Origin: Campylobacterota bacterium
Lineage (GTDB): Bacteria; Campylobacterota; Campylobacteria; Campylobacterales; JALSKU01
Length of the DNA stretch: 6,090 nucleotides
Assembly: GCA_013153915.1 (NCBI GenBank)
Contig: JAADDL010000172.1
Location: 1-6,090 of the forward strand
Reading direction: 5' to 3'
Part shown: one piece after another, positions 1 through 6,066 of the stretch
Position numbering within the stretch: the first letter of the stretch is position 1
Layout of the letters: each line of letters opens with the position of its first letter
Notes under the pieces: model-generated
Databases searched by the model: none
Told to the model about the DNA's origin: nothing
What the model saw: only the letters and a program-made list of their open reading frames with translations
Made by a program: the position numbers and the translations under genes

Positions 1-772
1 GTTTGTTTTTTATATCTATAAGTATATCATTTACATTTTTTGGTATCTCTTCGCTTGGTTTTAGTATATTGTTGTGTATGTCAAGCAGCATCGAGTTTAG
101 CTCCGCGCTCATCTTTTGCACCTCTTTCATGCTCTCTTTTAGATAAGCTATGCTTTGAGTGATATTTTTTGAACTATTAGTTTCACCCATGGCGGCGTCG
201 ATGATGGATTTATTGTCGGCAAATTTTGCCGTGATTTTTTCTATATTATTCATAGTTTTATTTAACGCACCGTCTTTGGACGCTAAGTTTTCTACGATTT
301 TGTCCGTATTTTTTATGATATTTTCTATCCTTAAAACTATGGGTTTAAGTCTTTCTATGAGTGAATTTATATCGTCTTTGACTTCAAAGTCAAGTATGGC
401 ATTTGGTTTTATCTCGGGATAATTGGGATCCGATACGACCGATATGACCGAACCGCCTATGAGAGGTTTTTTTAGCTCCAAATAGGCTCTTTTATTTATC
501 CATTTTGCATATTTTGAGCTGACGACAAAGTGCACAAAGACCTTTCCGTCATAAGTAAAACCTATCTTGTTGATATGTCCTATCTCAAATCCCGCATATT
601 TTATGGGTGTGCCTATATTAAAACTGCTTGCGTCGTTGGCGTAAAAGGCATAGGTGTATTGCTTGTCAAACAAACCTTTGCTTTTTAGTACGAAAAATAG
701 TGCTATAAATATTGCTACGGTTGTTACGACGGTAAATATGGTTACCGATATTCTCATTTTATTATAAGACAT
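1..772 (-). CDS. mlaD: MlaD-like MCE-domain protein, 3' end cut off by window start
   Basis: Substrate-binding subunit of an Mla/MCE lipid transporter, anchored in the inner membrane with its MCE domain in the periplasm. I translated the minus strand: 257 residues are present and the frame is still open at the window edge. Residues about 8-30 form one hydrophobic anchor (TIFTVVTTVAIFIALFFVL). Residues about 37-112 are the MCE domain, with the family pattern GTPIKYAGFEIGHI and the later KKPLIGGSVISVV. From about 130 onward it is polar and helical with many Lys, Glu and Asn, like the C-terminal helices of MCE proteins. The start at 772 is chosen because AAGGA lies 6 bases before it; it overlaps the upstream gene by 19 bases. 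A second in-frame ATG at 757 makes an ATGA overlap with the upstream stop but has no ribosome site. It is the last visible gene of the operon. Family assignment is firm; the lipid carried is inferred from the family. Confidence 0.88.
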   Translation of the reverse strand, partial: MSYNKMRISVTIFTVVTTVAIFIALFFVLKSKGLFDKQYTYAFYANDASSFNIGTPIKYAGFEIGHINKIGFTYDGKVFVHFVVSSKYAKWINKRAYLELKKPLIGGSVISVVSDPNYPEIKPNAILDFEVKDDINSLIERLKPIVLRIENIIKNTDKIVENLASKDGALNKTMNNIEKITAKFADNKSIIDAAMGETNSSKNITQSIAYLKESMKEVQKMSAELNSMLLDIHNNILKPSEEIPKNVNDILIDIKNK

Positions 773-1218
773 TTTTTATCCTTGTAAAAATCATATTTTC
801 TAGTATCCAATATCTCTATCTCTTTTTCCGATAAGATTGAAGATAAAGAGAGTATTTCACTTAAATCCTCTCGGTGGCTTAACATAGAAAACGGTTTTAT
901 AATGGCTATCTTATCAAATTTGCTGACATAAGCTCTTATAAACTGTATGATAAATCTCTCCTTTTTGTTTAATTCAAAAAGTCTTTTATCGCTTAACTTC
1001 TCATATCTGCACTCTTTTAGTATATCCAAAACTTTATCGTGCGCTTTTTGTACCCCTATCCTATAGTGATATTTTAGCAATAAAGAGATATTTTGATTTG
1101 CGTTCAATTCAGTTAGCAAAGGGGTATCTTCGCTTACTGGCGCAAAACTGTTTTTTTTGAGATATTTCGACAGTGAAAAGTAGTTGTCGAAAATCTTTAT
1201 ATGAATTCTATCGCTAAT
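754..1218 (-). CDS. Degenerate, N-terminally truncated MlaF-like ABC ATPase
   Basis: This gene sits where the MlaF ATPase is expected, between mlaE and mlaD. From 1218 it gives 154 residues; MlaF is usually about 240-270. Residues 3-31 (DRIHIKIF...VSED) align by eye with the ABC strand just before the Q-loop, and TPLLTELNANQNISLLLKYH resembles the stretch after it. The Walker A half is absent because that DNA encodes the mlaE C-terminus. The Q-loop Gln is Glu (SED), the LSGGQ position reads ELNKKER, Walker B reads KIAIIKPF without Asp-Glu, and no H-loop His is seen. The frame is open from 1287 with no ATG or GTG. The first TTG is at 1119, inside the homologous region and with a poor ribosome site. 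An ATT at 1218 lies 6 bases after GGAGGG, so I used it tentatively. The protein could be a non-catalytic structural subunit, a decaying gene, or a product of deletion. ATP hydrolysis is not expected. Confidence 0.6.
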   Translation of the reverse strand: MSDRIHIKIFDNYFSLSKYLKKNSFAPVSEDTPLLTELNANQNISLLLKYHYRIGVQKAHDKVLDILKECRYEKLSDKRLFELNKKERFIIQFIRAYVSKFDKIAIIKPFSMLSHREDLSEILSLSSILSEKEIEILDTRKYDFYKDKKCLIIK

Positions 1219-1961
1219 GATATTCCCTCCAGTATCAATATGGCTACAAAGAGTGCCGAAATCATCTTTGAAAGGGTTGTCGGCATCTCATAGTATCTTT
1301 TTTTCATCATCATACCTTCATAGCTCGGTATCGTGACGATGATAAAACCGAAAATCAAACTTTTTATCAAAAATATAGCTATATCCTTGACGGATATGGC
1401 ACTTATGATGGTGGATAAAAATATGTCAAAATCCATACCGGTCATGGTAAACAAAAAAATATATCCGCTTATCATCATGATAATGGAAAAAAGAAAGACC
1501 AGATAAACAAAGCTTAACATATTTCCAAGAGCTCTTGGCATAAAAAGATAACTTACTATGTCTATATTGAATTTTTCCAAAGTATTTAGTTCGTGATTGA
1601 CCTTCATAATAGCAGTTTTGGCTCCTATCCTTAGTCCCGTTCTAAAGGATATGGCTAAAGCTAATATAAAAGGCACAAGTTCAACCAAGACCACTTTGAC
1701 TATCAAATATCCTATATAATCTTTCATGCCGTATTTCATAGAAAGAGACACCACCATACCCATAGATACCGTTCCGAATATAACGGCAAACGTTAAAAAA
1801 AGAGGTAATATCTCAATAGCCGTATAATACATCTGCTTTACAAGCATCTCTCTTGAAGCCGGAGTGTGATTTTTGGGATTGAAGATATATAAAAAGCATA
1901 CAACCGAAAATGTATAGTAACTGATAAATCTTTTTATATAGTTAAGTATACCCAATTTCAT
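1197..1961 (-). CDS. mlaE: MlaE-like permease of an MCE lipid transporter
   Basis: Inner-membrane permease subunit expected to pair with the MCE protein MlaD and an ATPase in moving phospholipids across the envelope. The 254 residues match the usual length for a permease without a STAS domain. Hydrophobic segments lie near residues 12-28, 48-73, 82-105, 146-172 and 194-211, with a last one at 233-253. The family core is recognisable: E94 in VELVPF, R107 and R111 in FRTGLRIGAK, then MKVNHELNTLEKFNID and YLFMPRALG (139-146). The usual coupling-helix motif (E-x-G-T-M, then E-x-x-x-A-L) is altered: AIM replaces GTM and LNTL replaces the DAL region. This is notable because that helix contacts the ATPase, and the ATPase-like neighbour is degenerate. 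It is the first gene of the leftward operon. ATG at 1961 follows GCGGGG directly, so the ribosome site is weak; an in-frame stop just upstream (1982-1980) limits extension. Its 3' end overlaps the next reading frame by about 22 bases. Confidence 0.87.
   Translation of the reverse strand: MKLGILNYIKRFISYYTFSVVCFLYIFNPKNHTPASREMLVKQMYYTAIEILPLFLTFAVIFGTVSMGMVVSLSMKYGMKDYIGYLIVKVVLVELVPFILALAISFRTGLRIGAKTAIMKVNHELNTLEKFNIDIVSYLFMPRALGNMLSFVYLVFLFSIIMMISGYIFLFTMTGMDFDIFLSTIISAISVKDIAIFLIKSLIFGFIIVTIPSYEGMMMKKRYYEMPTTLSKMISALFVAILILEGISLAIEFI
1225..1230 (-). promoter_or_regulatory. Strong ribosome site inside the end of mlaE, before an ATT codon
   Basis: On the minus strand GGAGGG (1230 to 1225) is followed by a 6-base spacer and an ATT codon at 1218-1216, in the frame of the degenerate MlaF-like gene. 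The same bases encode Leu-Glu-Gly in MlaE, so the match could be chance. It is the only good ribosome site near the beginning of the homologous region. ATT initiation is rare but known, for example in E. coli infC. Confidence 0.35.
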
Positions 1962-1979
1962 CCCCGCATAGTTTATAGG

Positions 1980-2005
1980 CTACCGACCTTGTCTTTGCAA
2001 GGTAG
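1980..2005 (-). promoter_or_regulatory. Stem-loop at the 5' end of the mla transcript
   Basis: In the minus-strand RNA, CTACCTTG (2005-1998) pairs with CAAGGT (1991-1986) plus TAG (1982-1980), leaving the loop CAAAGA and a three-base bulge CGG. The core ACCTTG/CAAGGT pairing is perfect. Given the promoter upstream, the transcript would start near 2005, so the hairpin would lie at the very 5' end, where it could stabilise the mRNA or bind a protein. There is no run of U after it in this direction, so it does not look like a terminator. Confidence 0.4.
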
Positions 2006-2011
2006 TTGTTT

Positions 2012-2040
2012 ATTCTACCATATCTTTAAAAAAATTCCAA
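2012..2040 (-). promoter_or_regulatory. Sigma70-type promoter for the mla operon
   Basis: On the minus strand TTGGAA (2040-2035) is separated by exactly 17 bases from TAGAAT (2017-2012). A TG one base before the -10 (2020-2019) makes it an extended -10. Transcription would begin near 2005, leaving a leader of about 45 bases before mlaE. Box quality and spacing are good; the assignment is by sequence only. Confidence 0.65.
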
Positions 2041-2075
2041 ATTTTCTCTTTAATCTCATATTTACCTTATTTAGA

Positions 2076-2081
2076 TAAAAT
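2076..2081 (+). promoter_or_regulatory. Probable -10 element for ccsBA
   Basis: TAAAAT in the context TTAGATAAAAT, about 55 bases before the preferred ccsBA start, with an AT-rich upstream stretch. No convincing -35 is visible 16-18 bases upstream, which is common in Campylobacterota sigma70 promoters. Transcription would start near 2088, making a TTG codon at 2091 an unlikely start. It lies back to back with the mla promoter. Confidence 0.45.
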
Positions 2082-2123
2082 TTCGTAATTTTGCAATCAC
2101 CGGTCGTGAATTCGACGGAAAAT

Positions 2124-2128
2124 AAGGA
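2124..2128 (+). promoter_or_regulatory. Ribosome binding site that decides the ccsBA start
   Basis: AAGGA lies one base before the ATG at 2130, which is too close to use, but 7 bases before the in-frame GTG at 2136, which is ideal. A TTG at 2139 is 10 bases away. GTG at 2136 is therefore the best start. Confidence 0.6.
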
Positions 2129-2135
2129 TATGTTC

Positions 2136-5100
2136 GTGTTGAAAATTTTCAAAAAACTTTTTTTATCGATGGAGAGCGCTTTTGCTCTTTTTTTGATATT
2201 CGCTACCGCTTGCGGTGTAGCTACATTTATAGAAAACGATTACGGAACGGAGACGGCTTGGGGGTTGGTTTACGGTACTTTATGGTTCGGAGGTATCCAA
2301 CTGTTACTAGGCATAAACCTCGCTTACAATATCTTTAGATACAAGCTTTACAGAAAAGAAAAATTACCTATTTTTATATTTCATGTCGGATTTTTGTTTA
2401 TATTGCTAGGCTCTATCGTCACGAGGTATATCGGATATGAAGGTATTATGCATATTAGAAACGGACAAACGCAAAATAAGATGATATCCAGTGAGCCGTA
2501 TATTCAGATAGAAGCCAAAAAGGGTAACAAGATATATCATCTTGAAAAAAAAGCGTATCTATCCAAGATAGGGGATAACGACTTTGATATTAAGATGGAT
2601 ATAGACGGCAAAACGGCTGAGATAAAGTATGTGGAATTTGTTCCCAACGCCACTACGAGCATAGTCGAAGACCCTAACGGCAAGCCTATGATATCTTTTA
2701 TGAGTACGGATGCGGATAATAGCAACTTTGTACTAAAAGACGGTATGGCGACAAAAATATCAGATATCGTATTTACGCTCAATAATCCGAATGTCAGAAC
2801 TTCAGGCGAGCCTATGGTCGAAATAACGACTAAAGACGGAAAATTTTACATCTCCTCAAATCGGGATATAGGTGTTTTGGATATGAAAACACAAGAGAGG
2901 AAAACATTGAAAACCGGTAAAAAGTATGAATTTATCGGAAAAAGACTATATAGCGTAGAGGGATTAAATTTTGCACCTAAGTCTATGAAAGTAAAAGGAA
3001 AAGAGAAGCTTGTCTCGGGAGCTTCCACGAAAGAAGGGATGAGATTTAACGCTTTTCATGCGTTGAGAGTCAAAGTAAAATATAACGGTGACACAAAAGA
3101 GGTGACGATGTTCGGACAAGGTAAAGGGGCTAAAGGTTTTGTCAAGAAAGCGATTATCGGAGGTGTACCTTTTAGTTTCGAGTGGGGCTCGAAATTTATC
3201 GTGTTACCTTTTTCTTTAAAATTGAGAAAATTCGAACTTAAAAGATATCCCGGGTCAATGTCGCCTTCTTCGTATGCTAGCGAAGTGACGGTAATAGATA
3301 AAAAAGCCGGAGTAAATATGCCGTTTAGGATATATATGAACCATGTGCTTGATTATAAGAATTATAGATTTTTTCAATCCTCGTACGACAAGGATGAAAG
3401 AGGCACTATACTCTCGGTCAACCATGACCCGGGAAAATATCCTACATATTTTGGATATATTTTGATGGGAATAGGTTTTATATTGACCATATTTGCGCCT
3501 AAGAGTAGATTTAGGATATTGGCAAGAAGGATACAAAAAGAGGTGCAAAATAACCAAAAAAGCGTAGCAAAAGGGGTGTCGGCTCTTTTTATCTTGCTTC
3601 TTATGGGGCACTACCAAAATGCGTTGGCTCAAGAGTCGGCGGACGCTCTTAAAAGTGATATACGACAGGCGCACAAATATAGCAAATCTCATGCCGATAG
3701 ATTTGGGGCGTTGTTGGTGCAAGATAGAGGAGGTCGTATAAAGCCTATCGACTCTTTGGCTAACGATATTCTAAATAAGGTAGCTAGAACGAGAAGTATG
3801 TATGATTTGGATTCGGACCAAATCTTTTTAGGTATGATAGCGTCTCCTAGGCTTTGGCAAAGAATTCCGATCGTCAAGGTTTCGCATGATAAATTAAAAA
3901 AGATATTAGGGCTTCCAAAAGGCGCTAAATACGCCTCTTTTGAGGATTTTTTCACACAAGATCCAAAACATCCTTATAAGCTTGCCGATTATGCCGAAAG
4001 GGCAAACAGGAAACCTCCGATAGATAGAGATAAGTTTGACAAAGACGTTTTGAAGGTTGATGAGAGAATAAATGTTTTATATTATGTCTATACGGGGGAT
4101 TATCTAAAGATATTTCCAAAGATAGGCGACCCCAATAACAAATGGTATGACCCCAAAAGTGCTATCTCCACTTTTCCGAAAAAGGAGAGCGAGCATATAA
4201 GGTCTATGCTAACCGCTTATTTTGACGGTTTAAATAAAGGGGTTGAAAGCGGGGATTGGAGTGACGCTAATAGTGCCTTAAAAACTATCTCCGAGTATCA
4301 AAAAAAATACGGAGCGGCGGTCGTTCAAGACAATACCCATATTAAAGCGGAAATTCTTTACAATAAGTTAAATATTTTCCCAAGATTGATATTGGTCTAT
4401 ATTTTAGGAGGATTTTTACTGCTTTTTGTGATATTGTATAGAATGTTAAATCCAAAAACATCGGTCGATAAAGTGATAAAGGTATTTTACTATCTATTTT
4501 TAGTAACCTTTATGCTTCAAACATTCGGTATGGGGCTTAGATGGTATGTTTCGGGACACGCTCCTTGGAGTGACGGATATGAATCTATGCTTTACATATC
4601 ATGGTCGATGATACTTGCGGGATTGATATTTTCAAGACAGTCCGTGATGTCGTTGGCGTTAACAGCCATACTGACCGGCGTATTTTTATTTGTAGCTCAT
4701 TTAAGCTGGATGGACCCCGAGATAACCAACTTGGTGCCGGTGCTAAAATCATACTGGCTTATGGTGCATGTTTCGGTTATAACCGCAAGTTACGGCTTTT
4801 TGGGGTTAAACGCGCTTCTTGGATATTTTACGCTTATTATGTTTATTATGCTTGATAACAACCCTAAAAATAAAAAAAACGAGCATATACTAAAAGGTAT
4901 TACCGAAGCCACAAGGGTAAACGAGATGTCGATGATATTGGGGCTTATGCTTTTAACTTTAGGAAACTTTTTGGGTGGAGTTTGGGCAAACGAATCTTGG
5001 GGTAAATACTGGAGTTGGGATCCAAAAGAGACTTGGGCGCTTGTATCGATACTAGTCTATGCGGCGGTGGTACATCAAAGATTGATACCGAAACTAAACG

Positions 5101-5309
5101 GACAGTTTGCTTTTGCCGTAGCTTCCACGATAGCTTACGCTTCGGTTATCATGACATATCTTGGAGTAAACTACTATCTTTCGGGTATGCACTCTTATGC
5201 GGCGGGAGAGCCTATACCTATACCGGCTTGGATATACTGGGTCGTAGCGGTAGTTATTTTTACTATATTATTGGCTATACCGAAAAGAAAATATTCTCGC
5301 AGGTTATAA
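2136..5309 (+). CDS. ccsBA: Fused cytochrome c synthetase CcsBA (System II)
   Basis: Moves reduced heme outward through the inner membrane and attaches it to CXXCH motifs of periplasmic c-type apocytochromes. From GTG 2136 it is 1057 residues. Residues about 1-455 are the CcsB/ResB half: three N-terminal membrane helices, transmembrane His H83 (IFIFHVGF), a large beta-rich periplasmic domain and a helix at 437-455. A hydrophobic segment near 483-495 leads into a soluble linker (about 496-746) carrying FGALLVQDRGGRIKPID (522-538), a motif I recognise from Campylobacterota and Bacteroidota fusions. The CcsA half (747-end) has several helices, external His H808 (SGHAPWSDGYES), H878 (LMVHVS), the WWD motif WGKYWSWDPKETW (955-967), transmembrane His H980 (VVHQRL) and external His H1019 (GMHSY). 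These match the two heme-ligand pairs described for Helicobacter hepaticus CcsBA. It is about 120 residues longer than that protein (about 936 as I recall). No frameshift or lost key residue is seen. It likely heads an operon with the small exported gene 13 bases downstream. Confidence 0.96.
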   Translation: MLKIFKKLFLSMESAFALFLIFATACGVATFIENDYGTETAWGLVYGTLWFGGIQLLLGINLAYNIFRYKLYRKEKLPIFIFHVGFLFILLGSIVTRYIGYEGIMHIRNGQTQNKMISSEPYIQIEAKKGNKIYHLEKKAYLSKIGDNDFDIKMDIDGKTAEIKYVEFVPNATTSIVEDPNGKPMISFMSTDADNSNFVLKDGMATKISDIVFTLNNPNVRTSGEPMVEITTKDGKFYISSNRDIGVLDMKTQERKTLKTGKKYEFIGKRLYSVEGLNFAPKSMKVKGKEKLVSGASTKEGMRFNAFHALRVKVKYNGDTKEVTMFGQGKGAKGFVKKAIIGGVPFSFEWGSKFIVLPFSLKLRKFELKRYPGSMSPSSYASEVTVIDKKAGVNMPFRIYMNHVLDYKNYRFFQSSYDKDERGTILSVNHDPGKYPTYFGYILMGIGFILTIFAPKSRFRILARRIQKEVQNNQKSVAKGVSALFILLLMGHYQNALAQESADALKSDIRQAHKYSKSHADRFGALLVQDRGGRIKPIDSLANDILNKVARTRSMYDLDSDQIFLGMIASPRLWQRIPIVKVSHDKLKKILGLPKGAKYASFEDFFTQDPKHPYKLADYAERANRKPPIDRDKFDKDVLKVDERINVLYYVYTGDYLKIFPKIGDPNNKWYDPKSAISTFPKKESEHIRSMLTAYFDGLNKGVESGDWSDANSALKTISEYQKKYGAAVVQDNTHIKAEILYNKLNIFPRLILVYILGGFLLLFVILYRMLNPKTSVDKVIKVFYYLFLVTFMLQTFGMGLRWYVSGHAPWSDGYESMLYISWSMILAGLIFSRQSVMSLALTAILTGVFLFVAHLSWMDPEITNLVPVLKSYWLMVHVSVITASYGFLGLNALLGYFTLIMFIMLDNNPKNKKNEHILKGITEATRVNEMSMILGLMLLTLGNFLGGVWANESWGKYWSWDPKETWALVSILVYAAVVHQRLIPKLNGQFAFAVASTIAYASVIMTYLGVNYYLSGMHSYAAGEPIPIPAWIYWVVAVVIFTILLAIPKRKYSRRL

Positions 5310-5322
5310 AAAAGGAGTTTTT

Positions 5323-5775
5323 ATGTTTAAAATTTTGATAATATCGTTTAGCGTTTTGGTGGCAAATCTGTATGCTTGTAACTGTAAAGTTGAGGGAGAA
5401 AAGATAAGGTGCGACTATTATGTCGTAAAAAAGCACGATTTGAGTCGCCAAAAACATTGCGTAAAATATGCCGAAACTATCGATAAAGATAATATGCCCG
5501 CAAAAGCCTCTTGGTACTATTTGCTTGGCGGAGATACGAAAAAAGCGAAAGAGAGCGCAAATAAAGCTTTAAAGATAAATCTAAATTTCGCATCCGAGTA
5601 TCTAGCCTTTGTAAGCTTGCTTGAGAAAAACGACAAAGAGGCTCAAAAGTATTTTAACGAGCTAAAAAAGAGTGTTAAAGATACCGAGTATGTAAAAAGA
5701 GATATTATCACTATGAAAAATCTCTACGACTCGTTTGATGCTGAAAAAGCTTCAAAGATGTTGGTAGGAAAGTGA
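5323..5775 (+). CDS. Small exported cysteine-containing TPR-like protein
   Basis: I do not recognise a named family. The 150-residue product starts with a signal peptide (residues 1-18, FKILIISFSVLVANLYA). Cleavage could be after A18, or C19 could be a lipid-modified cysteine, since LYAC loosely resembles a lipobox; Tyr at -2 argues for caution. Cysteines lie at 19, 21, 30 and 46, all in the first third, and none forms a CXXCH heme motif. Residues about 60-117 look like two TPR-type helical hairpins: ASWYYLLGGDTKKAKESANK with ALKIN, then ASEYLAFVSLLEKNDKEAQK. The start is supported by AAGGAG five bases before the ATG. The gap of 13 bases after ccsBA suggests co-transcription, so a periplasmic role linked to cytochrome c maturation or thiol chemistry is possible but only inferred from position. 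Confidence 0.85.
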   Translation: MFKILIISFSVLVANLYACNCKVEGEKIRCDYYVVKKHDLSRQKHCVKYAETIDKDNMPAKASWYYLLGGDTKKAKESANKALKINLNFASEYLAFVSLLEKNDKEAQKYFNELKKSVKDTEYVKRDIITMKNLYDSFDAEKASKMLVGK

Positions 5776-5782
5776 TATATCA

Positions 5783-5831
5783 AGGATTTAGTTTTAAGGA
5801 CTTGCGTTAATCGTCCAAAAAACTAAATCCT
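5783..5831. terminator. Long hairpin between convergent genes, possible bidirectional terminator
   Basis: The left arm 5783-5801 (AGGATTTAGTTTTaaGGAC) pairs with 5813-5831 (GTCCaaAAAACTAAATCCT): 13 base pairs, a two-base internal mismatch, then 4 base pairs, closing an 11-base loop. It begins 8 bases after the TPR-gene stop, and its other end overlaps the stop codon of the convergent small gene. Neither strand has a proper U-run right after the stem, so it is not a textbook intrinsic terminator. Its position between convergent genes still favours that role. Confidence 0.6.
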
Positions 5832-5955
5832 ATACGGTTATTTGTTCTTTTTCGTCTTCTTCGCGCATATGGTCCTCTTTATCCATAACAAACCCTACCA
5901 CCAAAAGTATGATAACAAATAGTATTATCGTAACCATATAGATATATGACATCAT
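5830..5955 (-). CDS. 41-residue single-pass membrane protein of unknown function
   Basis: Reading the minus strand from ATG 5955 to TAG 5832-5830 gives 41 residues. They start MMSYIYMVTIILFVIILLVV and end in an acidic, charged tail (MDKEDHMREEDEKEQITV). Residues about 4-24 form one membrane helix; the tail is probably cytoplasmic or periplasmic with no basic cluster to decide orientation. AAGGA lies 8 bases before the first ATG and 11 before the second (5952), so the first is preferred. A perfect TATAAT lies upstream at 5990-5985. Ribosome site, promoter and clean hydrophobic/charged layout together support a real gene. It resembles small accessory subunits of membrane complexes in form only; I could not match it to CcoQ, CcoS or another named small protein. 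Confidence 0.72.
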   Translation of the reverse strand: MMSYIYMVTIILFVIILLVVGFVMDKEDHMREEDEKEQITV

Positions 5956-5984
5956 AAACCAAATCCTTTCTAAATCAATTCTAT

Positions 5985-6013
5985 ATTATAGCGAATTGTA
6001 ACTGATATTGAAA
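5985..6013 (-). promoter_or_regulatory. Promoter for the small membrane protein
   Basis: On the minus strand a perfect TATAAT (5990-5985) lies 30 bases before the start codon. A weak -35, TTTCAA (6013-6008), is 17 bases upstream. Transcription would start near 5978, giving a leader of about 23 bases that contains the ribosome site. Confidence 0.6.
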
Positions 6014-6020
6014 GATATTG
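6004..6020. repeat. Tandem heptamer GATATTG with 10-base period
   Basis: GATATTG at 6004-6010 and again at 6014-6020, separated by AAA. The repeat unit recurs after exactly one helical turn and covers the -35 position of the leftward promoter, so a protein bound here could regulate it. Chance is possible in such AT-rich DNA. Confidence 0.4.
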
Positions 6021-6037
6021 CAAACAAATACGCAAAG

Positions 6038-6066
6038 TTGTATTTATCGTGGATTTATGCTAAAAT
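6038..6066 (+). promoter_or_regulatory. Rightward promoter for a gene beyond the window
   Basis: TTGTAT (6038-6043), 17 bases, then TAAAAT (6061-6066) with TG at 6058-6059 giving an extended -10. Transcription would begin near 6073 and run off the window. No start codon is visible before 6090, so the gene itself is not seen. Confidence 0.5.

Noticed and set aside
159..422. Plus-strand open frame of 87 codons
   Set aside because: It lies entirely opposite the MlaD-like coding region, whose MCE domain and helices explain the DNA, and it has no ribosome site of note.
755..757. Alternative MlaD start forming an ATGA overlap
   Set aside because: Possible by coupling, but it lacks a ribosome site, while ATG at 772 has AAGGA six bases upstream.
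1980..2005. Intrinsic terminator in the mlaE-ccsBA gap
   Set aside because: No gene ends here, since the two flanking genes diverge, and no U-run follows the stem on the minus strand.
3255..3955. Minus-strand open frames opposite ccsBA
   Set aside because: They are opposite well-conserved CcsBA coding sequence and resemble no family; their compositions are those of reversed codons.
4601..4855. Plus-strand open frame within ccsBA in another frame
   Set aside because: The in-frame CcsA helices and conserved histidines account for this DNA.
5275..5457. Minus-strand open frame across the ccsBA / TPR gene junction
   Set aside because: It is antisense to both genes and covers their ribosome site; no homology is apparent.
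5323..5775. Cytochrome c or thioredoxin identity for the cysteine-bearing protein
   Set aside because: There is no CXXCH heme motif and no CXXC active site; the cysteine spacing fits neither family.
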